Shown here: positions 25,067 through 32,418 of the stretch, in pieces
Numbering within the stretch: the first letter of the stretch is position 1
How the letters are laid out: each line of letters opens with the position of its first letter
From: an uncultured Collinsella sp.
Lineage (GTDB): Bacteria > Actinomycetota > Coriobacteriia > Coriobacteriales > Coriobacteriaceae
Direction of reading: 5' to 3'
Assembly (NCBI GenBank): GCA_900541175.1
Contig: UQIT01000017.1
Span: 1 to 43,954 of the forward strand
DNA length: 43,954 bases
Position numbers and translations under genes: made by a program
The notes under the pieces: model-generated
The model's database searches: none
Told to the model about the DNA's origin: nothing
Seen by the model: the letters and a program-made list of their open reading frames with translations, nothing else

Positions 25067-26443
25067 ATGGCAGAAGAAGTAACCGCTGCCGTGGAGGAGG
25101 AGCGCGAGCTCGCCTCCCAACCGATTCCCGGTCTGGTGCGTAAGTACACCATCGTCACCGGCCAGGGCATGCTCGCCCAGATCATCATGGTGGTCCTCGA
25201 GGGCCTCGTGATGGGTTGGGGCCTGGGTGCCCACGGCCTGGCCTGCGTCTCGATCATCATGTCGGTCGAGTACATCAACCTGGCCTTTGGTAACCTGTTT
25301 GGCACCGGCGTGCCCGCCGTGGTGGGCAACCTTTTGGGTGCCGGCGACATTAAGGGCGCAAGCAAGGCTTTTAGCCAGGGCTTTTGGCTCACCACGATTG
25401 TGAGTGTGCTGCTTGCTGTGGTGATGGCCGTGTTTACCGAGCCCATCTGCGCATTCTTTGGCGCCACGCCCGACATCATGGCCGATACCGTTGCCGGCGT
25501 GCGCACCTTCGCCGTGCTGCTGCCGCTCACGGTCATTGGCCAGATGGTCACCGCTGTGATGCGTGTGGACGAGAAGGTTCAGGTCCAGGCCAACCTCATG
25601 ACCGTTTCGGCCATCGTTGCCATCTGCTGGCTCGCGCTTTCTACGTTTGTGCTCAAGTTTGGCGTTATGGGCGCCGGCGTGTACTACGGGCTTTCCATCG
25701 GTATCTGGGCCATCGGTATCTTCTGGTTCATCGGGGGCAAAAAGTCCCAGCTCCAGATTAGCCTGGCCGACCTTAAGCTCGACCTCGCCGTCTGCGGCCA
25801 GATCCTCAAGATCGGCTTCCCGTTCTTCCTGGTCCAGGGCGCGACCTTTATCTTTAACACCGTTGCCAACTCGCTTTTGGGCTCGCTCGGCGGCGACATG
25901 GGCTCGCTCTACATCGCAGCCTTTGGCGTGATCAACGGCTACATCCTCTACATCACCATGATGGTTGCCCAGTGCTTCTCCTATGGCCTGCAGCCCATCG
26001 CTGCCTTCAATGCCGGCGTAAAGGCTTGGGCGCGCCTTAAGGAGACGCTCTCTTGCACGCTTAAGTACCAGGTTGTGACGCTGGCGCTGGTCACCGTCGC
26101 GCTCTGGCTTGCCGCCACTCCGGTGTGCGCCTTCTTTGCCGGCAGCGATCCTGCGCTCGTTGAGGTTGCCGCCAACGCCACGCGTACCGTCATCCTGGCT
26201 GTTGCCCTGGGCTATCTTGCCATGACCATGTCGATATATTTCCAGGCGGTCGAGAAGGTTGGTGTTGCCACGTTTACCGGCCTGCTTCGCTATGTGATCT
26301 GCTCAGTGCCGCTTATGTACCTCCTCGGCAACATGATGGGTGTTGAGGGCGTGTGGATCGCCCTGGTGGTGGCCGACGCCATTACCGGCATCATCTCCAT
26401 TGCGCTCGCCGCGCACGAGTCCAAGCGCCTTGCCACGCTCTAG
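25067..26443 (+). CDS. MATE-family efflux transporter
   Basis: A 458-residue, 12-TM cation-coupled drug/metabolite antiporter. The two MatE repeats are visible: residues about 25-200 (KYTIVTGQGMLAQIIMVVLE, and FGNLFGTGVPAVVGNLLGAG, the usual G-x-G-P/N segment), and about 250-440 (GFPFFLVQGATFIFNTVANS). A short acidic cytoplasmic N terminus precedes TM1. GGAAAGGGGAG lies upstream of the ATG at 25067. It follows the amidohydrolase by 87 nt on the same strand and may be co-transcribed. The substrate is unknown. Confidence 0.88.
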   Translation: MAEEVTAAVEEERELASQPIPGLVRKYTIVTGQGMLAQIIMVVLEGLVMGWGLGAHGLACVSIIMSVEYINLAFGNLFGTGVPAVVGNLLGAGDIKGASKAFSQGFWLTTIVSVLLAVVMAVFTEPICAFFGATPDIMADTVAGVRTFAVLLPLTVIGQMVTAVMRVDEKVQVQANLMTVSAIVAICWLALSTFVLKFGVMGAGVYYGLSIGIWAIGIFWFIGGKKSQLQISLADLKLDLAVCGQILKIGFPFFLVQGATFIFNTVANSLLGSLGGDMGSLYIAAFGVINGYILYITMMVAQCFSYGLQPIAAFNAGVKAWARLKETLSCTLKYQVVTLALVTVALWLAATPVCAFFAGSDPALVEVAANATRTVILAVALGYLAMTMSIYFQAVEKVGVATFTGLLRYVICSVPLMYLLGNMMGVEGVWIALVVADAITGIISIALAAHESKRLATL

Positions 26444-26491
26444 GCTCGGACATGGCTGGCGTACGATAGTCGAACAAGTTAACTCGCCTGC

Positions 26492-26534
26492 AAGCCACCA
26501 CAATGGGGACAGCCCCCATTGTGGTGGCTTTTGT
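26492..26534 (+). terminator. Intrinsic terminator after MATE gene
   Basis: A perfect 17-bp stem AAGCCACCACAATGGGG (26492-26508) / CCCCATTGTGGTGGCTT (26514-26530), followed by TTGTTATTT. The loop region again carries GGGGACAG, as at 5592-5600. Confidence 0.88.
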
Positions 26535-26587
26535 TATTTAGGGTCGGAGATTTCGGCTCTATAAATAATGCTTTTGAACTAGGCTAC

Positions 26588-26656
26588 TATAAGATTGTGG
26601 TAAACGCTAATATAAGATTATGGCGAATGAAACTATCCGATTATGGTAACAGCGCA
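26588..26656 (+). repeat. Three direct repeats of 23-bp period before the ATPase gene
   Basis: TATAAGATTGTGG (from 26588), TATAAGATTATGG (from 26611) and TATCCGATTATGG (from 26634) recur at exactly 23-bp spacing, just before the ribosome site AAGGGG and the start at 26672. They overlap the likely promoter, since TATAAG is a plausible -10. Direct repeats at about two helical turns suggest an operator array on one DNA face. Confidence 0.65.
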
Positions 26657-26671
26657 ATAAGGGGCGTTGAT

Positions 26672-27841
26672 ATGGCTGAGTTCATTAACAGGGATTTGCA
26701 TGAGTTGCTCATTCGCATGGCAGGCTGGTTTCCTGTTGTGTCGTTGACAGGGCCTAGGCAGAGCGGTAAGTCTACGCTGGTTCGGCATACCTTTCCCGAC
26801 TATTCCTACGTCACGCTTGAGGACCCTCAAACGAGGCGCGCGGCCTTGGAGGATCCGGTGAGTTTTATCCGCAACCGAAAGGGCGGACTCATCATCGATG
26901 AGGCGCAATACGCCCCGGATTTGTTTTCAATGATCCAGGTTGTTTCGGATGAGCGGGGAGACGCCGGTCAATACATCCTTACAGGCTCGCAAAACTTTTT
27001 GATGATGAAAAGCATCGGGCAGTCTCTTGCCGGGCGAGTCGGGATCTTGAAATTGCTGCCATTATCGTTTCGAGAAGCGGAGAGGGGCCAGCAGGGGCAG
27101 CTGGAAGTGGATTTGTTCGCGCTCGAAGGGGGATACCCTCGCCTGCGTTCCGCCGGAATGCCGTCCTTGGTTTATTTTCCCAGCTATATCGATACCTATG
27201 TTGAGCGCGATGTTGTGGGCTTGCTTGATGTGCGCAATAAGGCGGAGTTTCATAAGTTTCTGTCCATAATTGCTCAGAGCGTCGGTGCCCTCATCAATAT
27301 ATCCTCGCTTTCTCGAGATACGGGCGTGAGCGTATCGACCATTAAAAGCTGGTTGTCCATCCTGGAGCAGAGCTACCTGACGTTTTCGCTGCAGCCCTAT
27401 TATGCAAATGCCAAGAAGCGTCTAACTAAAACGCCCAAGCTCTATTTTTACGACACGGGGCTGCTCTGCTACTTGCTCAAAATTGGATCACTGGAGCAAC
27501 TATTGGAGAGCCCTTATCTGGGGGCCGTTTTCGAAAACCTCATCGTTTCCGAAACGGCGAAGAGCCATCTCAACGTGGGCGAGAATCCCGAGCTGTATTT
27601 CTATAGGGACGACAGCAAGCGTGAAATCGATTTGCTCGACTGTACAAACTCAGGGAGTCCCAAGGCTATCGAAATAAAATCATCCAGAACGTATCACGAT
27701 AAGTACGCCCGCCATCTACAGACTGTATGCGATGAGATCGACATTGCAAAAGATGCGCGCTATGTTGTAGCCCGCGTGGACTCAACGTATGAGTCGAAAG
27801 ACTGTAGTGTGGTTTCGGCGCGTGATTGGCTTTTACGATAA
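26672..27841 (+). CDS. AAA ATPase with DUF4143 domain
   Basis: A 389-residue protein of the widespread archaeal/bacterial AAA-DUF4143 group, whose role is unknown. The N-terminal P-loop is SLTGPRQSGKSTLVRH and Walker B is GLIIDEAQYAP, with ILTGSQNF as sensor 1. The C-terminal DUF4143 segment has TKTPKLYFYDTGLLCYLL, GAVFENLIVSE and a nuclease-like YFYRDDSKREIDLL. The ATG at 26672 has AAGGGG upstream; an earlier in-frame ATG at 26630 lacks one. GC content is lower than in neighbours, and such genes move frequently, so acquisition by transfer is likely. Confidence 0.88.
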   Translation: MAEFINRDLHELLIRMAGWFPVVSLTGPRQSGKSTLVRHTFPDYSYVTLEDPQTRRAALEDPVSFIRNRKGGLIIDEAQYAPDLFSMIQVVSDERGDAGQYILTGSQNFLMMKSIGQSLAGRVGILKLLPLSFREAERGQQGQLEVDLFALEGGYPRLRSAGMPSLVYFPSYIDTYVERDVVGLLDVRNKAEFHKFLSIIAQSVGALINISSLSRDTGVSVSTIKSWLSILEQSYLTFSLQPYYANAKKRLTKTPKLYFYDTGLLCYLLKIGSLEQLLESPYLGAVFENLIVSETAKSHLNVGENPELYFYRDDSKREIDLLDCTNSGSPKAIEIKSSRTYHDKYARHLQTVCDEIDIAKDARYVVARVDSTYESKDCSVVSARDWLLR

Positions 27842-27864
27842 CAAGCTCGGCGTATTAACAACAG

Positions 27865-27901
27865 CCGCGAAGGGAACCGGCCCCTTTTTGCTGCGGTTTT
27901 T
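27865..27901 (+). terminator. Intrinsic terminator after DUF4143 gene
   Basis: An imperfect stem with CCGC (27865-27868) / GCGG (27893-27896) outside and AAGGG/CCCTT inside (27870-27874, 27882-27886), followed by TTTTT. Confidence 0.55.
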
Positions 27902-27924
27902 GCCTATCTGGTGCGTCTTAGATG

Positions 27925-28045
27925 CAAGTGAGTAGACTTATTTGGATATGCCGAGCACACCGCGGCAAATGCTCAATAAAACCGCAGGTCAGAGCTGTGG
28001 CGTTTTGGGGCGTGCTTGGCCTCCTGCAAAAAGCCTACTCACTTG
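27925..28045. repeat. Inverted repeat CAAGTGAGTAG with 99-nt spacer
   Basis: CAAGTGAGTAG (27925-27935) is exactly inverted at 28035-28045. The enclosed segment has no coding frame and contains AAACCGCAGGTCA (27979-27991), also found at 9831-9843. It is a possible small dispersed element. The gap 27842-28212 holds no gene that I can support. Confidence 0.4.
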
Positions 28046-28062
28046 GTTTTTCTGCTGGAAGA

Positions 28063-28140
28063 CCGCCGTGAGGGAAGGCAGCTCCCTCGTGGCGGCTGAC
28101 ATTTGCCCAGATAAACCCTGCCAAAATAACCCCGTCTACT
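28063..28140 (+). repeat. Dispersed intergenic repeat, copy 1
   Basis: The hairpin CCGCCGTGAGGGA / TCCCTCGTGGCGG (28063-28075, 28083-28095) runs into TTTGCCCAGATAAA, then CCTGCCAAAATAAC. The second part recurs at 30392-30450 (+) and, inverted, near 33545-33600. It lies upstream of the convergent end of the luxR3 gene. Confidence 0.55.
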
Positions 28141-28179
28141 CTTTGAGCCAGAGCCGACACTAATTCAAATGGCGAAATC

Positions 28180-28215
28180 AAAGGGCGTTTTCCGTATGGA
28201 GGGCGCCCTTTTTTA
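28180..28215 (+). terminator. Hairpin at the end of luxR3
   Basis: AAAGGGCG (28180-28187) pairs with CGCCCTTT (28204-28211) and is followed on the plus strand by a run of T that overlaps the luxR3 stop. It ends transcription best from the left side. Confidence 0.5.
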
Positions 28216-29016
28216 TCGTGGGATGTTTTGCGTGGCAGTCATAAGGCCCAGACGGTTGCTGACGCCGAGCTTGCGATAGATGGCGTTGACGTGCTTCTTG
28301 ACGGTTGACTCGCTTATGAATAGCTCGTTTGCCATCTGTTTGTTCGTTTTGCCGCCGAGCATGAGCTGCATGATTTCGGCTTCGCGCGGTTGGATATTAT
28401 GTTCTGTAATGAAAGCATTCAGCTGGTTTGTGTCTTCGGTCTGGGTGAGTTTAATGCCCCGAGGATAGAGGTTGGCGAGCGCGAGGCTCGCGTGCCGAGC
28501 GATTTCGAGCAGGATTGCGAGCTCGGTGTCGGTGAAGTCTCCGGCCGTGCGTTCGCGAAACAGGGTGATGCTTCCTAGCGGGCTGTCGTTGTGCGCGAGC
28601 GTGGCCGTACAGCCAAAGTAGACGCCCTGCGGTTCCATCCATTTGCGATAGATGGGCGTGGCATCGCGTCGCTCGACGTCCACGAGGTCGAGGTCGCGGT
28701 AGACGCCGACCTTATGTAGGTCAAAGCTCCATGTTGTATAGTCCATCGCGGCGTAGCGGTTGTAGTAGTCGCTCAGCGCGCGGTCGTCCATTCCGCTGCT
28801 TGCGGGGTGGACGTAGCGTGGGACGTCACTGCCTGCCGCCTCGATTAGGTCGAACATGGCGATCCGATGGGGCACGAGCCCTGTCGTTCCCTCGAGGGTC
28901 TCCTTTTGCAGCTTATCGACACCGTGTGATGCGTGGATTGCAAGCGCGAGCTCGTTGAGAGCAGTCCAGGTCGTACTGTCCAACTCAATAGTCTGCTGTT
29001 TATTGCATGGGGGCAT
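28213..29016 (-). CDS. Soluble LuxR-type regulator with GAF-like sensor
   Basis: A 267-residue cytoplasmic transcription factor, unlike the two membrane LuxR proteins in this window. The N-terminal 190 residues have a GAF-like pattern (SPLGSITLFRERTAGDFTDT, followed by ELAILLEIARHASLALANL), and the C terminus is a LuxR HTH (IQPREAEIMQLMLGGKTNKQ, then ISESTVKKHVNAIYRKLGVS). The ATG at 29016 follows AAAGGA; an upstream in-frame ATG at 29052 is less likely. It is divergent from aguA2, and the gap carries a GTATACCGTT motif shared with the luxR1/ptcA gap. It may control aguA2. Confidence 0.85.
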   Translation of the reverse strand: MPPCNKQQTIELDSTTWTALNELALAIHASHGVDKLQKETLEGTTGLVPHRIAMFDLIEAAGSDVPRYVHPASSGMDDRALSDYYNRYAAMDYTTWSFDLHKVGVYRDLDLVDVERRDATPIYRKWMEPQGVYFGCTATLAHNDSPLGSITLFRERTAGDFTDTELAILLEIARHASLALANLYPRGIKLTQTEDTNQLNAFITEHNIQPREAEIMQLMLGGKTNKQMANELFISESTVKKHVNAIYRKLGVSNRLGLMTATQNIPR

Positions 29017-29088
29017 AGGGCGTCCTTTCCATTGTGGAACCCAGTATGTCATGTTCTCGGCCTGAATAGAACTTTAGGTCAGCGAATG

Positions 29089-29098
29089 GTATACCGTT
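29089..29098. promoter_or_regulatory. Shared GTATACCGTT motif (luxR3/aguA2 gap)
   Basis: The 10-mer equals that at 15340-15349. Here it sits in an imperfect dyad, CAGCGA ... GGTATACC ... TCGCTG (29080-29106), typical of a dimeric regulator site. Confidence 0.45.
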
Positions 29099-29133
29099 GG
29101 TCGCTGAAAGGGGCTCGAGGGACTATTGAGAAC

Positions 29134-29181
29134 ATCTCGGTGCGGCCGCATCATGGTCTCGTCAAGCAAAAGCACCGAGAT
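29134..29181 (+). ncRNA. Leader hairpin before aguA2
   Basis: ATCTCGGTGC (29134-29143) pairs perfectly with GCACCGAGAT (29172-29181). The stem ends one base before the AAGGAG ribosome site (29183-29188), so it could tune translation initiation. Confidence 0.5.
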
Positions 29182-29194
29182 CAAGGAGCTTGAA

Positions 29195-30316
29195 ATGAAG
29201 ACCATCTACGAGAGTGAATCCACGCCTAAGAAGGACGGGTTCTATATGCCCGGCGAGTATGAGGAGCAGGAGCGCACCTGGATTCTGTGGCCGCACCGCT
29301 CCGACGTGTGGCGCTGCGGCGCCAAGCCGGCGCAGAAGGTCTTCACCGAGATCATTAAGACCGTTGCACGCTTTCAGCCCATCACGGTAGGCGTCAACAC
29401 CGAAGACTTCCCCGCGGTGTGCGAGATCTTCGACGGTGTTGAGAACGTGCGCGTTATCCACATGGAGTACAACGACAGCTGGATTCGCGACCCCGGCCCG
29501 GCGTTCCTCGTTAATGACAATGGGGAGGTGGCCCTTTCGCACTTCCACTTTAATGCTTACGGCGGTTTCATTGACGGTCTGTACTTCCCGTGGGACAAGG
29601 ATGCTTCCATTGGCCTGCAGGTGGCACAGCTTGAGCAGGTTAACCGTTATCGTCCCGAGGACTACATCCTCGAGGGTGGCTCGTTCAACTGTGATGGTCA
29701 AGGCACCGTCGTGACCACCGAGATGTGTCTGCTCAACGAGGACCGCAACCCGCAGTACACCAAGGAGCAGATTGAGGAGAAGCTCTCTGAGTATCTCGGT
29801 ATCGAAAAGGTTATCTGGATCAAGGACGGTATCGATCCGTACGAAACGAACGGTCATGTGGACGACGTCGCATGCTTTAGTGCGCCCGGCGAGGTCTGCT
29901 GCATGTGGACCGATGATCCCAACCATAAGTTCTACAAGGAGTGCCAGGAGGCGTACAAGACGCTCTCCGAGTCCACGGATGCCAAGGGTCGCAAGCTCAA
30001 GATTCACAAGGTGATCATGCCTGCGACTTCGGTATATATGACCGAAGAGGAGGCCAGCACGATTGATCCCGTCGAGGGCGTGCTGCCGCGTACCCCCGAG
30101 GACGCCTTCGAGCCGAGCTATCTCAATTTCCTGCCCATCAACGGAGCGGTGCTTGTGCCGCAGTTCGGTGACCCCAACGACGCCCAGGCGCTCAAGGATA
30201 TCCAGGCTGCTTATCCGGACCGTGAAGTCATCGGTATCATGACTCGCGAGGTTATCTACGGCGGCGGCAACATCCACTGCATCACCCAGCAGCAGCCCAA
30301 GGCGCGCCACAAGTAG
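29195..30316 (+). CDS. aguA: Agmatine deiminase, canonical copy (AguA2)
   Basis: A 373-residue enzyme converting agmatine to N-carbamoylputrescine and NH3. It keeps the standard motifs: WPHRSDVWR, the substrate loop NDSWIRDPGPAF, YILEGGSFNCDG, TNGHVDDVACF, and the catalytic Cys in GGGNIHCITQQQP. Length equals that of the family, and it lacks the insertion seen in the copy at 18572. AAGGAG precedes the ATG at 29195; an in-frame ATG at 29153 is possible but lies inside the leader hairpin. It stands alone with a divergent LuxR gene, apart from the ptcA unit. Confidence 0.93.
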   Translation: MKTIYESESTPKKDGFYMPGEYEEQERTWILWPHRSDVWRCGAKPAQKVFTEIIKTVARFQPITVGVNTEDFPAVCEIFDGVENVRVIHMEYNDSWIRDPGPAFLVNDNGEVALSHFHFNAYGGFIDGLYFPWDKDASIGLQVAQLEQVNRYRPEDYILEGGSFNCDGQGTVVTTEMCLLNEDRNPQYTKEQIEEKLSEYLGIEKVIWIKDGIDPYETNGHVDDVACFSAPGEVCCMWTDDPNHKFYKECQEAYKTLSESTDAKGRKLKIHKVIMPATSVYMTEEEASTIDPVEGVLPRTPEDAFEPSYLNFLPINGAVLVPQFGDPNDAQALKDIQAAYPDREVIGIMTREVIYGGGNIHCITQQQPKARHK

Positions 30317-30357
30317 TAGCTCCTTGGTAAACAGGGTTTGATTATCCGTAAATGAAA

Positions 30358-30389
30358 GTCCGCCGGCTTCAATGGCCGGCGGGCTTTTT
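30358..30389 (+). terminator. Intrinsic terminator after aguA2
   Basis: GTCCGCCGGC (30358-30367) pairs with GCCGGCGGGC (30375-30384, one G-T), followed by TTTTT. Confidence 0.85.
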
Positions 30390-30391
30390 GT

Positions 30392-30450
30392 GTGGCGGCT
30401 TGGGCGTTTGCCCAGATAAAACCTACCAAAATAAACCTGTCCCTTTTTGG
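30392..30450 (+). repeat. Dispersed intergenic repeat, copy 2
   Basis: GTGGCGGCT, then TTTGCCCAGATAAAACCTA and CCAAAATAAACCTGTCCC, ending in a hairpin-forming TTTTTGGCAGG. It matches copy 1 (28088-28140) and the reverse complement of copy 3 (33545-33600). Confidence 0.65.
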
Positions 30451-30536
30451 CAGGTGGTTTCAGCTGAACGGCGGGCCGTGCGGCTTGGGCGTGCGGGCTC
30501 ACAATCTGGGGAAACCAAACAGATTGGGGGGCTTGT

Positions 30537-30707
30537 ATGATCGACTCGAAGGGAAACGTGCGACCCGAGGGCATGTTTAACAGGGCACACCTGGCCCCCG
30601 AAGCCCCGCGCGCATACGATACGCTACTCGAGTGCGTGCTCAACGGGCAGAAGGGCTGCGAGGTTTCAGCGCGTGCGGGCATGGATACGATCAAGGCGCT
30701 CGTATAG
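30537..30707 (+). pseudogene. Short frame, probable gene remnant (56 aa)
   Basis: The frame runs from ATG at 30537 to TAG at 30705. The translation looks like the end of a larger protein (for example EAPRAYDTLLECVLNGQKG, then CEVSARAGMDTIKALV). No ribosome site is evident, and a decayed kinase gene follows at once. I cannot name the family with confidence. It resembles C-terminal ends of NAD(P)-dependent oxidoreductases only loosely. Confidence 0.35.
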
Positions 30708-30714
30708 CTTTACG

Positions 30715-31276
30715 CTTTCGGATGTGACACATAGGACTGCATGCGCCGCTCCCGGCTATATTGCCTCCGAGTGCTTTAGCTCATGGAGATAGCCGGCATC
30801 AGCGATTTCGAGAGCTTGGCGGCGTCCACGAATGCCCCGGTGTTTACACCTCAGACGGACGACTTTGGACTCGCGGTCCATATCTTCAAGATGCTCAATC
30901 GCGGAATTCATCCGTACAGTTCTGGCGAGCTGGACCTAGAATTTTTGACCTAGACGACGATATTCCGGCTCTTCCGCTCAATAGCTGCGTGTGCAATGGG
31001 CGCAGCTCCTTTGTGGGGACGCTGATCGGATATGTTGTCCCTAGTTACGCTCTTGCGATCAATGACTTTGGCAACCTTATGGGCGAGGCTTTCCGCCGGT
31101 CGCTCTTTGGCAAAGCGCATGAGCGCCTTGATGCGCGCACATGGGCGCGCCTGCTCGCCCTGTATCTGTCTGAGACGGTTGAGTGTCCGCGCGGTCATCT
31201 ATATCACGCTTCGCAGGATGAATGTCCCTACTGTCGAGGAGAGCGCACCCTGTTAGCTCTCTTGGCTGATTGCTGA
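30715..31276 (+). pseudogene. Decayed Ser/Thr protein-kinase-like gene
   Basis: Kinase-like segments appear in three successive frames. One has an APE-loop relative, AAPGYIASECFS (about 30742-30780). The second, from 30783, has FTPQTDDFGLAVHIFKMLNR and ends at TAG 30951. The third, from about 30945 to 31276, has RLDARTWARLLALYL and a Cys-rich tail, CPRGHLYHASQDECPYC. Order and content fit the C-lobe plus zinc-ribbon tail of bacterial kinase-like proteins that occur in stress or defence clusters. The N-lobe is absent. Frameshifts and loss of the 5' part show that it is not functional. Confidence 0.6.
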
Positions 31277-31311
31277 CTGTCTTGGAGAAAGCCCGTGAGG
31301 CGGCACACAGG

Positions 31312-31962
31312 CTAATCCTGCGTGTCGCCTCCGTACATGTAGACGATAAAGCCGTCGCCGGTGTCTTGGCTGTGATCCTCCAGGATGCGCTTCATGTTGA
31401 GGTGCTCGTAGAACTGCCAATCGGAGTTGCAGTCGCTCATCAGGAAGAACTTGGTGCAGCCTGCCTTGGCGAGCTCGGCGCGCGAAAGGTCGATGAGTGT
31501 GCGGCCGAGTCCCTTGCCCTGCCACTCGGGCACGATGATGATCAGGTTGAGCTGGCCCTGGGCATACTCGTTGCCCGTGGCGGCAAAGCGGTCGGCCGTG
31601 GCCTTTTCACGACTGTCGCCAAAGAGCGAGCCCTCGAGCTTGGCATCGGCGGTCTTTGCCATCTCGGTTGCCTGGGCGAGCATCTCGTCGTAGCAGGGCT
31701 CCCACGTGGGATTGGTGCGCGGCTTGCCGTCCTCGAAGATGCCGATACAGCAGGCGGCGATAGTGCGGTCCTCGGCCTCGGCGACGAGTGCGATGGGGGA
31801 GCGTTGCAGCTGCATAGCGATGTTAAAGCGCGCGCAGAAATCGGCGGCTTCGACGTCGCCGCGGTTGCGTAGTGTGTTGCACCACAGCTGGTTGTAAATG
31901 GCGGCGATGCCGGTCAAGTCATCGAGCGTGGCGGCGCGCAGAGTTACGTTGTCAAGGCTCAT
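31312..31962 (-). CDS. GNAT-family N-acetyltransferase
   Basis: A 216-residue acetyl-CoA-dependent transferase. The N terminus starts as typical GNATs do (VTLRAATLDDLTGIAAIYNQ), and the acetyl-CoA loop is visible as IIVPEWQGKGLGRTLIDL. C-terminal features are TKFFLMSDCNSDWQFYEHLN and FIVYMYGG. The start codon at 31962 has GGAGGC upstream. The middle contains an insertion (about 85-125) before the core strand. The substrate is unknown. No operon partners. Confidence 0.85.
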   Translation of the reverse strand: MSLDNVTLRAATLDDLTGIAAIYNQLWCNTLRNRGDVEAADFCARFNIAMQLQRSPIALVAEAEDRTIAACCIGIFEDGKPRTNPTWEPCYDEMLAQATEMAKTADAKLEGSLFGDSREKATADRFAATGNEYAQGQLNLIIIVPEWQGKGLGRTLIDLSRAELAKAGCTKFFLMSDCNSDWQFYEHLNMKRILEDHSQDTGDGFIVYMYGGDTQD

Positions 31963-32110
31963 GGAGGCTCCTTCCAGGTTGGGTCAGGCCATCTCTGAGT
32001 GTGACATGGACGCAGGATTGCCGTATCGACCATTCGGCAGACGACCCTCGATCCCTCGGGGACGGAGGGCCCTAAGAAGGAATGAGGGTGGATTTTCGGA
32101 CACTTGCTCA

Positions 32111-32180
32111 ATGAGAGTGGATAATCTCCCACTTTCGCTCGAAAAGCAGGCCACAAAAACGGGAGATTATCCACTCTCAT
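32111..32180. repeat. Perfect 20-bp inverted repeat with 30-nt spacer
   Basis: ATGAGAGTGGATAATCTCCC (32111-32130) is exactly complementary to 32161-32180. It lies in the gene-free gap 31963-32418, which is packed with inverted repeats. Confidence 0.8.
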
Positions 32181-32183
32181 TCT

Positions 32184-32218
32184 GGGTAGTCGTTTAAGAA
32201 TGTCCCCAACGACTACCC
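32184..32218. repeat. Perfect 11-bp inverted repeat
   Basis: GGGTAGTCGTT (32184-32194) pairs with AACGACTACCC (32208-32218). It starts 3 nt after the previous inverted repeat, and its spacer contains TGTCCCC, like the loops of other hairpins here. Confidence 0.65.
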
Positions 32219-32270
32219 CAAAAGGAGCGTCCCCAAGTGCCAGCTTTGGCAACGACGCTGGTAGAAAAAC

Positions 32271-32418
32271 GTCAGCGAAAACCCGCCAGAGCGAGCAAGG
32301 TGCCTTGAAGCGAGGCGGCATTGACCTTTTGGTCATGCCGTCGAAGCTGAAAGGCAGATTGCCGCTCTGGCGGGTTTGCAGCGTCGGCCGGTTACGGCGT
32401 TTGGTAAAACGCCGTAAC
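32271..32418 (-). repeat. 3'-end structured element, copy C (with companion hairpin)
   Basis: Directly after the aroG-type stop (32419) comes GTTACGGCGTTT/AAACGCCGTAAC (32391-32402, 32407-32418). The long stem follows, with perfect 15-bp arms CGCTCTGGCGGGTTT (32363-32377) and AAACCCGCCAGAGCG (32279-32293), an inner helix TGCCTT/AAGGCA (32301-32306, 32351-32356), and apical GGCATTGACC/GGTCATGCC with a TTTT loop. Flanking GTCAGCGAAA and GCAATCTG segments are shared with copy A. Confidence 0.75.

Noticed and set aside
30761..30940. Intact 171-aa gene from 30761
   Set aside because: Its first 60 codons are out of frame with the kinase-like translation seen in the neighbouring frames; only the C-terminal part is meaningful, so the locus is a pseudogene.
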